A program made the position numbers and the translations under genes. Under the pieces are notes generated by a model that was not told where the DNA came from, ran no database searches, and saw only the letters and a list, made by a program, of their open reading frames with translations. This document shows, one piece after another, positions 7,715 to 17,066 of a DNA stretch of 64,000 nt (position 1 is its first letter; every line of letters begins with the position of its first letter). The stretch is from the NCBI RefSeq assembly GCF_900100765.1, contig NZ_FNFO01000001.1, forward strand, positions 840,375 to 904,374, in the 5' to 3' direction. This stretch comes from Catalinimonas alkaloidigena (GTDB lineage: Bacteria > Bacteroidota > Bacteroidia > Cytophagales > Flexibacteraceae).

Positions 7715-9601
7715 ATGCGATTTTTTCAGTATGCCCTAACGCTGGCGCTGGTCGGTGGGCTGGGATTCGGCTCGACGACGCTCCACGCACAGAAACGCGC
7801 GAAACATACCTTTCAGATCGAAAAGGGCGCGTTTCTCTATGACCAGAAGCCCATTCAGATTCATTCGGGCGAGATGCACTACGCCCGCATTCCCAAGCCG
7901 TACTGGCACCATCGCCTCCGCATGTTGAAGGCCATGGGGCTGAATACCGTGGCGACCTATGTGTTCTGGAATTACCACAACACCGCCCCCGGCGTGTGGG
8001 ATTTCACAACCGGCAACCGCGATCTGGCCGGCTTCATCAAAGCCGCGCAAGACGAAGGCTTGTTCGTGATCCTGCGGCCCGGGCCGTACGCCTGCGCGGA
8101 GTGGGAGTTCGGCGGCTATCCGTGGTGGTTGCAGAAAAACGAGGAGATCGTGATGCGGGCCAACAGCCCGGCCTTCCTCGACTCGTGCCGGGTGTACATT
8201 CAGCACCTGGCCGACGAAGTAAAGTCGTTGCAGGTAAGCGAGGGCGGTCCCATCATCATGGTGCAGGTCGAAAACGAGTTTGGGTCGTACGTCGCCCAAC
8301 GCAAGGACGTTCCGATGGCCGAACATCGGGCCTATTACCGGGCCATCAAAACGATGCTGGACGAAGCTGGATTTCGGGGACCGTTTTTCACGTCTGACGG
8401 ATCTTGGCTGTTCGAAGGCGGTGCGATGGAAGGCGTGCTGCCCACGGCCAACGGCGAGGGCAACGTGGCGAACCTGAAAAAAGCGGTCGATGCCTACCAC
8501 GGCGGCGAAGGGCCCTACATGGTGGCGGAATTTTATCCCGGCTGGCTCGACCACTGGGGCGAACCTTTTGTGCAGGTGGGCGCGGAGCAGATTGCGCAGC
8601 AAACGGAAACGTACCTGAAAAACGGCGTGAGCTTCAACCTCTACATGGCCCACGGCGGCACCAATTTCGGGTTTACGTCCGGCGCCAACTACAACGACGA
8701 GCACGACATTCAGCCCGACATCACCAGCTACGACTACGACGCGCCGGTCAGCGAAGCGGGTTGGGTTACGCCGAAGTACGAGGCCATTCGCCAACAGATG
8801 CTGCAGCATGCCGGATACAAAATTCCCGACGTGCCGGCCCGCCTGCCGGTAATGACCGTACCCGACATTGCCCTGACGCAACGCACACCGTTTTTCGACC
8901 TGAAAGCGTCTGTAACGCCGGTCACCAGCGAGAACCCGCTTTCGTTCGAGGCGCTGAACCAGGGGATGGGCTACGTACTGTACCGTCGCCGGTTCACGCA
9001 ACCCATTCAGGGAACGTTGCACGTGGACGGACTGCGCGATTTCGCGACGGTGTACGTCAACGGAAAGAAAGTCGGCGTGCTGAACCGCGTGCAGAACCAG
9101 TATACACTCGACGTAGCTATTCCTTTCAACGGTACGCTCGAACTGCTGGTGGAAAACCTGGGCCGCATCAACTACGGCGCGCAGATTACCGAAAACCGCA
9201 AGGGTATCATCGCCCCGGTGCGTATCAACGACTACGAGATTACGGGCGGCTGGGAGATGTACGGATTCCCCTTCGCGTCCGTGCCGACGCTGGCCAAGCC
9301 CACGCAGGAGCCGAAATCGGGCGCCCCCGTGCTGTACACCGGCACGTTCGAGGCTTCTGAAACCAGCGATACGTTTCTCGACATGCGGGGCTGGGGCAAG
9401 GGCATTGTATTTGTGAACGGCCACCACCTAGGGCGTTACTGGGGCATCGGTCCGCAGCAGACGTTGTACTTGCCCGGGTGCTGGCTGAAGAAAGGCCGCA
9501 ACGAAGTGGTCATCTTCGAGCAACTCAACGAGACCCCGCAGTCCGTGTTAAAAACTACCGCCCAGCCGATTCTGACCGACTTACGTCTGACGACTGAATA
9601 A
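7715..9601 (+). CDS. GH35 beta-galactosidase
   Basis: Secreted family 35 beta-galactosidase, 628 residues. A signal peptide covers roughly residues 1-26 (ending TTLHAQK). The catalytic barrel shows IHSGEMHYARIP, LRPGPYACAEWEFGG, the acid/base E188 in VQVENEFGSY, and the nucleophile E272 in VAEFYPGWLDHWGE. After residue about 370 come jelly-roll domains with LYRRRFTQPIQGTLHVDGL, and the C-terminus has the typical GWGKGIVFVNGHHLGRYWGI segment. Length matches the usual bacterial family size. It starts 5 nt after the fucosidase stop and is the last gene of the operon. It ends 12 nt from the convergent permease gene with no obvious terminator between them. With GH20 and GH29 it would trim terminal galactose from fucosylated glycans. 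Confidence 0.95.
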   Translation: MRFFQYALTLALVGGLGFGSTTLHAQKRAKHTFQIEKGAFLYDQKPIQIHSGEMHYARIPKPYWHHRLRMLKAMGLNTVATYVFWNYHNTAPGVWDFTTGNRDLAGFIKAAQDEGLFVILRPGPYACAEWEFGGYPWWLQKNEEIVMRANSPAFLDSCRVYIQHLADEVKSLQVSEGGPIIMVQVENEFGSYVAQRKDVPMAEHRAYYRAIKTMLDEAGFRGPFFTSDGSWLFEGGAMEGVLPTANGEGNVANLKKAVDAYHGGEGPYMVAEFYPGWLDHWGEPFVQVGAEQIAQQTETYLKNGVSFNLYMAHGGTNFGFTSGANYNDEHDIQPDITSYDYDAPVSEAGWVTPKYEAIRQQMLQHAGYKIPDVPARLPVMTVPDIALTQRTPFFDLKASVTPVTSENPLSFEALNQGMGYVLYRRRFTQPIQGTLHVDGLRDFATVYVNGKKVGVLNRVQNQYTLDVAIPFNGTLELLVENLGRINYGAQITENRKGIIAPVRINDYEITGGWEMYGFPFASVPTLAKPTQEPKSGAPVLYTGTFEASETSDTFLDMRGWGKGIVFVNGHHLGRYWGIGPQQTLYLPGCWLKKGRNEVVIFEQLNETPQSVLKTTAQPILTDLRLTTE

Positions 9602-9613
9602 CGTAACGGCAGC

Positions 9614-12004
9614 TCACTCGCTCCGCAGGCTCTCGACCGGATTGGCATGGGCCGCGCGGAGCGAGTGGTAGCTGACGGTCAGCGCGGCAATGAGCAGCGC
9701 GGCGCCGCCCACCAGCAGAAAGGGCACGGCACTCAGGCGGGTGCGGTACGCGAAGTCGGCGAGCCACTGTTGCGCCAGCCAGTAGGCCAGCGGAGCAGCC
9801 ACCAGGCTGGCGATGCCCACAAGTTTCAGAAAATCTTTCCCCAGCATCACGACCAGTTCGGGCACCGAAGCGCCCAGCACCTTCCGTACCCCGATCTCTT
9901 TCGTGCGTTGCGCCGCCAGGAACGACGCCAGCCCGAACATGCCCAGGGCAGCTACAAACAGGGTCAGCAGCGTGGCGTAGAGCAACGTCTGTCCGAAGCG
10001 CTCCTGTTCGCCGTAGAGGGCCGCGAAATCATCATCCAGAAACGAGTACCGCATGGGATGGGCGGGCTCGATCTGCCGCCAGAACCCCTCAACCGAGGCA
10101 AGGGTGGTCCGCAGATCCTGCGCCGCTACTTTCATGACGACCTGATACTGCCAGGGTTTGGCGCTGAACACCAGCGGCTGAATTTTGCGGTCCAGCCCCC
10201 GGTAATGGAAATCTTTCACCACGCCGATGATGGTCCCAAATTGGTCGTCGCCGACGAACTTGAGGCCGTGGCCTACCGGGTTGGCCAGTTGGTGCTCCTG
10301 CACGAACGCTTCGTTGACCACAAAGGCGTTGCCGGTGTCGGACGGATGGTCGGCCGAGAAGTAGCGTCCTTCCTGGACATACAGCCCCAGCGTCGAGGCA
10401 AATTCTGTATCGGTGAAGTAGATGTTGGCGTTGATGTGTCCTTCCCGACCGGCAATGTCCATGGTGTAGTCGGCATGGGGCTGGCCGGGCACCGTGCTGG
10501 TTGTCGTGACCTGTTCGACGTGCGGAATGCGGAGCAGCTCCGAGCGCAGGGACTGGATACGTTGCAGCCCCTCTTCCGAATTGAGCGGCACCACCAGCAG
10601 CTGACTAGCCTGAAAACCGAGTTCCTGATCCTGCATGAACCGCACCTGCCGGTAGATGAACGTCATCACCACGGCCAGCACAATGGCCAGCGTGAACTGG
10701 GCGACCACCAGCCCTTTGCGCAAGGTGCCGCTGGCCGAGCGACGCGCCTGTTTGCCACCCTTCAGGACGTCGGCCGGGCGGTAGGCCGCCAGGAAAAAGG
10801 CCGGGTAGAGTCCTGCCCCCACACCGACCACCAACACCAGCGCCAGCATCCAGGGGAGCAGGTGCACCAGCGCCGCCCAGCCGAGCGTAAACGCGCGGTC
10901 CGTCACCTGATTGAACAGCGGCAGGGCGGCCTCGGCCAACAGCCACGCCAGCGGCAGGGCCACGAGCGTTTGCCCCACCGCCTCGACCAGGAATTGGGTA
11001 AGGAGTTGCTCTTTTGTTGCGCCGGTCACCTTGCGTACGCCCACTTCGCGGGCGCGCCGCGCGGCCTGTGCCGTGGCCAGGTTCATGTAGTTGATGCCCG
11101 CGATCAGCAGCACCACGCCCGCCACCAGCCCGAAGATGTAAAGGTTGCGGGCGTCGCCTGTCGAAGGTTCGGGTTCGCGTAACTGGGCAGAATGCAGGTG
11201 GATGTCCGCGACGGGTTGGAGCCGCCACGTGGGGAAATCGTCTTCGCCGTATTGCATGCTGATCGACTGGTACTCTTTGGCAATGAAGCCGTTGCAGAGT
11301 TCAGTGATCTTCTGCTCGGCGGCCTTCGGGTCGGCACCGGGTTGCAGCGCGACGTACGTAGCGGCGTTGTTCCCCGTCCAGTGCTGCCAGTTGTCGCCGT
11401 AAAATTCAGGGTCGGTCAGGTAAGCTTCGTGCGTCAGGTGCGTAGGGCCTTCCGCAGGCGCCAGCACGCCCGTTACGGTGTAGTCGTGTTCGCCGTTGAA
11501 CCGGAGAAGCTGCCCCACCGGGTTGGGCGCATCGCCGAAAAACCGGTGAGCCAGGTCGGCCGAGATCACGGCGGCGTAGGGCTGGTGCAGGGCCGTCTGC
11601 GGATTTCCCGCCTGCAAGGTGAGCGGCATCACGTCGAGCCAGTTGGTATCGACCATCGCCACGCCCTCCACGTACAGCGACTTCTCTTCGTGCGCCAGTA
11701 GCACCTCCCCATAGCCCATCACCCACGCTGCCTTCTGCACATCGGGCAGCCGTTCAGGCAACGTCGGGGCGACCAGAAACGGGGTAAACACCGTGCCACC
11801 TGCCTTGTCGCCCCACTGACGATAGACGCGGAAGATACGTTCCTGGTGCGGCAGATGCCGATCGTAGGCTTGTTCCTGACCAATGTAGAGAAGAATCAGC
11901 ACGGCCACGGCCAAGCCGATGGAGAGCCCGACGACGTTCAGCAGAAAGTAGCCTTTTTGCTTGGCGAAATTTCGGAGGGCTAGGGTGAAGTAGTTCTGGA
12001 GCAT
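9614..12004 (-). CDS. FtsX/MacB-type ABC transporter permease (orphan)
   Basis: Inner-membrane permease of 796 residues with two MacB-like periplasmic core domains and two FtsX blocks. It begins MLQNYFTLALRNFAKQKGYF, followed by a first transmembrane helix and the RIFRVYRQ segment. The mid-protein FtsX block has MNLATAQAARRAREVGVRKV and the C-terminal block SFLAAQRTKEIGVRKVLGAS, and the protein ends NPVESLRSE. Duplicated permeases of this type work with a separate ATPase in Bacteroidota and usually export or sense peptides or lipids. No ATPase or membrane-fusion gene is nearby, and the substrate is unknown. It is convergent with the GH35 gene, and upstream of it lies a copy of the intergenic palindromic repeat. 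The sequence is close in layout to the three permeases at 36-45 kb, which suggests expansion of a paralogous family. Confidence 0.93.
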   Translation of the reverse strand: MLQNYFTLALRNFAKQKGYFLLNVVGLSIGLAVAVLILLYIGQEQAYDRHLPHQERIFRVYRQWGDKAGGTVFTPFLVAPTLPERLPDVQKAAWVMGYGEVLLAHEEKSLYVEGVAMVDTNWLDVMPLTLQAGNPQTALHQPYAAVISADLAHRFFGDAPNPVGQLLRFNGEHDYTVTGVLAPAEGPTHLTHEAYLTDPEFYGDNWQHWTGNNAATYVALQPGADPKAAEQKITELCNGFIAKEYQSISMQYGEDDFPTWRLQPVADIHLHSAQLREPEPSTGDARNLYIFGLVAGVVLLIAGINYMNLATAQAARRAREVGVRKVTGATKEQLLTQFLVEAVGQTLVALPLAWLLAEAALPLFNQVTDRAFTLGWAALVHLLPWMLALVLVVGVGAGLYPAFFLAAYRPADVLKGGKQARRSASGTLRKGLVVAQFTLAIVLAVVMTFIYRQVRFMQDQELGFQASQLLVVPLNSEEGLQRIQSLRSELLRIPHVEQVTTTSTVPGQPHADYTMDIAGREGHINANIYFTDTEFASTLGLYVQEGRYFSADHPSDTGNAFVVNEAFVQEHQLANPVGHGLKFVGDDQFGTIIGVVKDFHYRGLDRKIQPLVFSAKPWQYQVVMKVAAQDLRTTLASVEGFWRQIEPAHPMRYSFLDDDFAALYGEQERFGQTLLYATLLTLFVAALGMFGLASFLAAQRTKEIGVRKVLGASVPELVVMLGKDFLKLVGIASLVAAPLAYWLAQQWLADFAYRTRLSAVPFLLVGGAALLIAALTVSYHSLRAAHANPVESLRSE

Positions 12005-12141
12005 GCGTAACAGGGAAGTTTACCGACAAGGTGCCAAGAAATCTGCCAAATCGAAAACCGGGCCTCTTCACGCAAAAGGGGGGATGGAGCGGTCGTATGG
12101 TGTCCGATTGTGGACAGGTCGCTGTGCGGGAACGGACAGGA

Positions 12142-12275
12142 GGAAATCAGTGAAATACTGAATGAAGGAATGAGCGAAGAGCGCGGAGGGCGTGGCGCGA
12201 GGCACACGAGGTAGGTAGGGGGTGACGTCCGACGGCTCGAAGGCGGATAGAAAAGGCCGTCGGTCGGCGGGCTGG
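12142..12275 (-). repeat. Composite intergenic repeat, copy A (inverted)
   Basis: Read on the minus strand this stretch has the same order as copies B-E: CAGCC, CCGACCGACGGCC, a T-rich loop, CCGCCTTCGAGCC, GTCGGACGTCA, then a CCCTCCGCGCTCTTCGCTCA stretch and an ATTCA-rich tail. The palindromic core is 12223-12273. It is the only copy in this orientation and lies between the reductase gene and the permease start. Confidence 0.72.
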
Positions 12276-12362
12276 GGCGCAAGAGAAAGGGTAGCGCTGT
12301 TCTCTGGTAAAGGCGCTTCCCGCAGTCGAGTCGAAAGTCGTCTTTTCGGCGCGACGTATAAA

Positions 12363-12424
12363 CTCTTAACGCTCAATGCTGAACGCTATCACTCCTTAAG
12401 TCTTACGCTTTCAACGCCGAACGT
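12363..12424. repeat. Degenerate heptamer tract (CGCTyAA-like)
   Basis: About eight loosely repeated 7-mers such as CTCTTAA, CGCTCAA, TGCTGAA and ACGTTCAA occur in this gene-free gap between the permease and reductase genes. The unit resembles the cleaner heptamer arrays at 27794-27814 and 63786-63876. The rest of the 436-nt gap holds only repeat copy A and no recognisable gene. Confidence 0.4.
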
Positions 12425-12440
12425 TCAACCTCCAAGCCCC

Positions 12441-13499
12441 TCACTCCGGGAATGCCACGGCTACGTCGGGGGTGGCAGGATAGCCGACGCAGGTGAGCAC
12501 CCAGCCTTCTTTCAGGTCTTTTTCGGTCAGCACTTCGTTGACCGACATTTCCACGCGGCCCGACGTGCAGACGGCGGCGCAGGTGCTGCAGATGCCCCCC
12601 AGGCAACTGTACGGCAGCGTAAGGCCCTGATCGAGGGCCGCCCGCAAAATCGGCTTGCCGTAGGGTACTTCTACCCGGTCGGTTTTTCCCCGGTAGGTAA
12701 CGGCCACGGTTTTGTCGGACTTGTCCTGGATCAGCGTTTTTTCAATGCCTTTTTTCTCGGTCACCACCACGAAATTCTCCCGGTGGATGTGGTCTTCGCG
12801 AAAGCCCATCACCCGGATGATCATGTGACACATGCGCATGAACGTGAACGGTCCGCAGAGGAAGAACTGGGCGTTTTCTTTGGCAAAATGCACGTTGGTG
12901 CGCAGCAGTTTCTTCAGGAGAAACACGTTGAGGTGGCCGTGGTGCCCGTGGGTTTTGTCGGCGGGATCACTGAAAATAAACACGATTTTCAGCCGGTCGG
13001 GGTGCTGGCGCGCCAGCGCTTGCAGCGACTCGTAAAAGATGGTCGATTGCTCATTATGGTTGCTGTAAATCAGCGTAATGCGGCTCTGCGGCTCTTTCGC
13101 TAGGGCGGTCCGCAGCAGGCTGTAGAGGGGGGTGATGCCACTGCCGGCGGCGATCATCACCAAATCGCGTGGCTGGGACCCGGCGGGGAGGGTAAACCGG
13201 CCGGTTGGGGGGAGGGCCTGCAGCACATCGCCGACTTGCACATCTTCGAACAAAAGGTGCGAAACCACCCCGAAGGGTACTTTTTTAAACGTGATGGCCA
13301 GGTGGGCGTCGAGCCCCGGCGCGGTACTCAGCGAATACGAACGGCGGATTTTTTCGCCCTTGACTTCAAACACAAACGTCAGGAACTGACCGGCTTTGTA
13401 CGGGAGGGTTGTGGGCGATTCGGGCAGGAGCCGGAGGGTGCGGGCATCGGGAGTTTCGTCGAGGATTTCAGTTACTTTCAGTCTTACCAAAGACTCCAT
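12441..13499 (-). CDS. PaaE-like flavin/2Fe-2S ferredoxin reductase
   Basis: Cytosolic electron-transfer protein of 352 residues from MESLVRLKV (start 13499; an upstream frame extension lacks conservation-like features). Domain order is FAD-binding (RSYSLSTAPG), NAD(P)-binding (IAAGSGITPLYSLL and LCGPFTFMRMC), then a C-terminal plant-type [2Fe-2S] ferredoxin domain. The cluster cysteines are C299, C304 and C307 (CLGGICSTC) plus C337 (LTCVGYP). This order matches PaaE, the reductase of phenylacetyl-CoA epoxidase, and related ring-hydroxylase reductases. None of the paaABCD genes is present here, so it may serve another oxygenase such as a fatty-acid desaturase. It is a single gene, divergent from the DUF2459 gene. 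Confidence 0.9.
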   Translation of the reverse strand: MESLVRLKVTEILDETPDARTLRLLPESPTTLPYKAGQFLTFVFEVKGEKIRRSYSLSTAPGLDAHLAITFKKVPFGVVSHLLFEDVQVGDVLQALPPTGRFTLPAGSQPRDLVMIAAGSGITPLYSLLRTALAKEPQSRITLIYSNHNEQSTIFYESLQALARQHPDRLKIVFIFSDPADKTHGHHGHLNVFLLKKLLRTNVHFAKENAQFFLCGPFTFMRMCHMIIRVMGFREDHIHRENFVVVTEKKGIEKTLIQDKSDKTVAVTYRGKTDRVEVPYGKPILRAALDQGLTLPYSCLGGICSTCAAVCTSGRVEMSVNEVLTEKDLKEGWVLTCVGYPATPDVAVAFPE

Positions 13500-13728
13500 A
13501 AGCAAAGGCGCGTTTAGGAAGTGTGGCTTTTCGCCAGCCACGGGTTATCGTTCAGAGCCTCCGTCTCGGACAAGAGGTCACACCCTATAGACGTAAGGAA
13601 GGCCCGGGTGTTTGCCAAAGTGACGATTTTTGGCCTAAAAAAGCCAAACGGCTTACGCCCTGCCACCGCTGCCCGCCGGCCCGACCGACTGTCCACGTAC
13701 AACGGCTGCGTATCTTCAGCACCTGCCC

Positions 13729-14385
13729 ATGAAAAGCATCACGATGACCTTACTACGAACGGCTGGTCGCCTGCTGCTGGCCCTGGTGGCGCTGTGCGTT
13801 ATCTACAGCGTGGTGGCGCTGGTCCTGACGTTCTGGACGGTCGAACGGCCACGCGCATGCCCGCCCACGCGGACCCTCTACCTCACCACCAACGGCGTGC
13901 ACCTCGACCTCGTCGTGCCGGTCGACCACGCCAGTGCCGCACTGAAAACAGGACTACGTCTGCAAGGCGACGACCGGTTTCTGGCGTTCGGGTGGGGAGA
14001 CCGGGAATTTTACCTGCACACGCCTACCTGGAACGACCTGACCTTGCAGACCGCCGTACAGGCGTTGTTCTGGAAAAGCGCCACGCTGATGCACGTCACG
14101 CGCTACCGCCAGCCGCAGACGCACTGGATCGCCGTGCCGTTGTGCGAAGAACAACTGGAAGAGCTGATGGCCTACATCGACCAATCGTTCGCCACCGACG
14201 CCGCCGGAAAGGTGTTGCTGCCCGGCGAGGGCTACGGTCCGCGCGATGACTTCTACAAAGCGCGCGGCAGTTATTCTTGTCTGAATACCTGCAACACCTG
14301 GGGCAATACGGGCTTGCAGAAGATCGGCCTCAAAACGCCCCTCTGGACCCCTTTCGACTTCGGGGTGCTCCGCAACTTCGAGTGA
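13729..14385 (+). CDS. DUF2459 / TIGR02117 family protein
   Basis: 218 residues with one N-terminal transmembrane helix (about residues 8-36, LLLALVALCVIYSVVALVL) and a periplasmic domain. Segments typical of the family are YLTTNGVHLDLVVPV, FGWGDREFYLHTPTW, LMHVTRYRQP and, near the end, YSCLNTCNTWGN followed by TPFDFGVL. The conserved Cys, His and Asn in this fold suggest a cysteine-peptidase-like or urease-associated function, but the biochemical role is not established. The gene is divergent from the reductase and ends only 3 nt from the stop of the convergent secreted protein at 14389, leaving no room for a terminator. Confidence 0.85.
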   Translation: MKSITMTLLRTAGRLLLALVALCVIYSVVALVLTFWTVERPRACPPTRTLYLTTNGVHLDLVVPVDHASAALKTGLRLQGDDRFLAFGWGDREFYLHTPTWNDLTLQTAVQALFWKSATLMHVTRYRQPQTHWIAVPLCEEQLEELMAYIDQSFATDAAGKVLLPGEGYGPRDDFYKARGSYSCLNTCNTWGNTGLQKIGLKTPLWTPFDFGVLRNFE

Positions 14386-14388
14386 GGG

Positions 14389-16914
14389 TTACCGCACGAT
14401 CTGCACCCAACCACGGAACGTCTGTCGATAATTCGAACGTAGGGCGTAGTTACAGGGCAGCACATCGCAAGCAGGAATGTAGAATTCGGAAAGCACATCC
14501 AAGAAATAATAGTACGTACCAGCCGCTAAGGGATTTCCTTGATTAGTTAAACCCTGCCAGTCGTTACGGTAAGGCGTCTGTGCGTAGACTTGCTTGCCCC
14601 AGCGATTGTAAACGACCAGCCGGGCTTGCGGGTAAAACTCTAGATTTTTGACCGTAAACGTTTCGTTAGGCCCTTTGTGGTTGGGCGAAAACACGTTTGG
14701 GATTAGTAAGGGATGAGGGAAGTTCAGGTATACCGGGTTGGACCAGGCTGCCACGGGCCCCAGGTTGTCGGTACCTACTGCCCGGATCATGTACTGATGA
14801 AAAAAGCCGTCCTGCCCCCGTGGTGCCGTGTACGTTAACGGGGTGGCCAGAGAGCCCGCTACTGCATCGATCTTACGCCATCCTGCACTCTGTTCCACGC
14901 GTTGCCAGATTTCGTAATGATCGACCGGCCAGCCTTCGTAGGCAGTCCAGGTGAGCGTAATCAGTTGGTTCGTGGTGTCATTAGTGCCCGTCAGAAAAAC
15001 CGGGCGGTGAAAAAGACTAAAGACTGTGTCACCGCAGGTGTTGAAGCCACGGATGCGATACCGGGGTAGATCTTCTTGCAGTGAGGGAGTATCAATAAAA
15101 AGGTCCCCTTGCCCGTAGGGAGTTACGCGCACAGCACCGGCTCTGGAGGTTTCCAGGGCGGGGGATTGTAACAAATCAGGACGGTTGGTAGACCAGACCA
15201 CGTGTACCACATCGGTCTGTATGGTATCGAACGAGGCATAACGTAACGAAAGTGTCGTGGGGTCGTCGACAACTCGTACTCGTACTGTATCAGACAGGCC
15301 CGCACAGACGGTGTCGATTGTGGTACTCTGTTCTTGTACCCACAGGAGATGTTCCCCTGTACCCTGCCAGTCAACGGTGATGTGAGACGAGCCTTGTCCA
15401 GAGACAACCGTGCCGCCCACAGCCTCCCAGGTATACACCGAACCGGTTGTTGGGAGCACATGGTAGGCTTGCCCGTCGACTCGGTTCGCACAGAGAAGCG
15501 TCGGACCTTGAGGTACGGGAGGCTCCAGTCTTACCTTGATTTTGACTGGCAGTACTCCCTCTGCAAAACAACCGTACCTGCTTACACCGGCCACGAGTAC
15601 CGAAGCTGCCGGGTGGGTTGGGCCCCAGTTGACGGTAATGGTGTCGGTGCCCTGCCCGGATACGATGGTGCCGCCTTCCACGGTCCAGGTATACAAATCG
15701 GCGTTTCCTTCTTGAACCCAGTACCGGACGCCCTCTATCCGGGGACATACGGTCTGGCTGCCGGCCAAGGACCATTGGGGGCGCGCCAGCAGGTACGACG
15801 GAAAGAGTGGTAGCCCAAAGAAACTGTTTGGCATTGGAAACATGTAGGTTTGGGCATCGGGAGCGCACGCCCGGCCTTTTTGTTCCGGAAGGCTAATAAC
15901 TCCCAGGCTGTACTGCTGCAAGTCCAGCGGAAGCCAGCGGAAGTAAATACGCCCGTCGGCCCCCAGCTGAAGCTGAATCGGGTTACTCAGCGGTTCCGGT
16001 GCCTCCCACACCAAGGTTTGCGAGGCGCGAATGGCAGCCTCTGAACCCGCCCGAATATCAAATTGGAAAATCTGACGATCGATGCTCAGGTAAAGCAAGT
16101 TTCCGGAAGGAGAAAATTCTGCGGCGGGACTGGTAGGAATGTTTCTTATGTCGGAATAGAACAGCTGTCTGGGACGCATCACTTTCCCGGTCGCCAGATC
16201 GAAGTCAGCAAGGAAAAAGCTGCCCGGAGCATTGGCGAAGACGAGCCGGTCTGCGGTTGGTGACAAGCGCCTGAAACTCCAGTACGTCAAACCCAACGCT
16301 GCCATGGTCTCGTTGGAACTTACCGGAAGCGTATCGACTCCTGCCTCCGTCACGGCATACGATTCCAAGCGGGTACTGCCCATCACCCATACGGTATCTT
16401 CCGCGCAGCCCGCCGTGGCGGTGATGTAGGAAGTTCCGTATCCGCGTAGCCTAGCCGGGCGTTGCACTACGTCGCCCTTGCCCTCGTTGGCACGCATATC
16501 AACTAACGTATAATCGAGGGCCGTTTCAAGATTCACACCTGTAGTAATACTGACGAAGACATAATACAAACCAGGGTGCTGCGGTCGGGGCACAATCATG
16601 ACCGCGCTGACAGAATTTAGATGAAGATCTGCTCCATTGGGCATGATGGTTCCCCCCCGGTCGTAGACGTGGTATCCATCTGAGTAAAAGAGGAGATTTC
16701 CTTCCGCGTCGGAAACGGATGCAAACGAGTTTCTGAAATGGAGCGCCACCGCCCCCGGAAAGGGTGTAAGTTGGGGCGGATCGGTCTGAAAGTCCAGCTG
16801 ATCCTGGTTTGTCAGTAACCAGTGTGCCGTTTCTAGCTGAGCCAAGGCAGGCGCGCAAAAAAATCCTAGGAGGGCTAGTAGCCCCCCCAGCCCGAGTGGG
16901 TGGAAGCGTTTCAT
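14389..16914 (-). CDS. Type IX-secreted PKD/CHU_C domain protein
   Basis: 841-residue exported protein. It has a signal peptide (LLALLGFFCAPALAQ), an N-terminal half that looks like a beta-propeller of readout type (LLFYSDGYHVYDR, FSPSGNLLYLSID), two PKD-like repeats with the same core (TIVSGQGTDTITVNWG and TVVSGQGSSHITVDWQG), and an Fn3-like segment. It closes with a gliding motility-associated CHU_C domain (IPNVFSPNHKGPNETF, NRWGKQVYAQTPYRNDWQG, PLAAGTYYYFLDV). This last domain is a type B sorting signal for the type IX secretion system, so the protein should reach the surface or be attached there. By eye the gene is less GC-rich than its neighbours, which could reflect relaxed codon use or acquisition. 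The cargo function is unknown. Confidence 0.9.
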   Translation of the reverse strand: MKRFHPLGLGGLLALLGFFCAPALAQLETAHWLLTNQDQLDFQTDPPQLTPFPGAVALHFRNSFASVSDAEGNLLFYSDGYHVYDRGGTIMPNGADLHLNSVSAVMIVPRPQHPGLYYVFVSITTGVNLETALDYTLVDMRANEGKGDVVQRPARLRGYGTSYITATAGCAEDTVWVMGSTRLESYAVTEAGVDTLPVSSNETMAALGLTYWSFRRLSPTADRLVFANAPGSFFLADFDLATGKVMRPRQLFYSDIRNIPTSPAAEFSPSGNLLYLSIDRQIFQFDIRAGSEAAIRASQTLVWEAPEPLSNPIQLQLGADGRIYFRWLPLDLQQYSLGVISLPEQKGRACAPDAQTYMFPMPNSFFGLPLFPSYLLARPQWSLAGSQTVCPRIEGVRYWVQEGNADLYTWTVEGGTIVSGQGTDTITVNWGPTHPAASVLVAGVSRYGCFAEGVLPVKIKVRLEPPVPQGPTLLCANRVDGQAYHVLPTTGSVYTWEAVGGTVVSGQGSSHITVDWQGTGEHLLWVQEQSTTIDTVCAGLSDTVRVRVVDDPTTLSLRYASFDTIQTDVVHVVWSTNRPDLLQSPALETSRAGAVRVTPYGQGDLFIDTPSLQEDLPRYRIRGFNTCGDTVFSLFHRPVFLTGTNDTTNQLITLTWTAYEGWPVDHYEIWQRVEQSAGWRKIDAVAGSLATPLTYTAPRGQDGFFHQYMIRAVGTDNLGPVAAWSNPVYLNFPHPLLIPNVFSPNHKGPNETFTVKNLEFYPQARLVVYNRWGKQVYAQTPYRNDWQGLTNQGNPLAAGTYYYFLDVLSEFYIPACDVLPCNYALRSNYRQTFRGWVQIVR

Positions 16915-16999
16915 AGCAAGCGAGTTCTTCTACAGGACGCAAAGAATCGTAGAAGTGCGGGGGCTCGGAAAACTTTTTTCTGGCTTCCGGAAAAAGAAA

Positions 17000-17022
17000 G
17001 AGCCCCGACATTCGTCGGGGCC
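17000..17022 (-). terminator. Intrinsic terminator after the amidohydrolase gene
   Basis: Perfect 8-bp stem GCCCCGAC (17002-17009) / GTCGGGGC (17014-17021) with loop ATTC. On the minus strand it is followed by TCTTTCTTTTTCC, placing it 45 nt past the amidohydrolase stop. Confidence 0.78.
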
Positions 17023-17066
17023 TTTTCCTCCTAATCACTCATTAACCTAAAGGGGGAGGCGCTGGC

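Noticed and set aside
12441..13499. Phenylacetate degradation cluster around the PaaE-like reductase
   Set aside because: No paaA-D, ligase or hydratase gene is present on either side, so only the single reductase can be supported.
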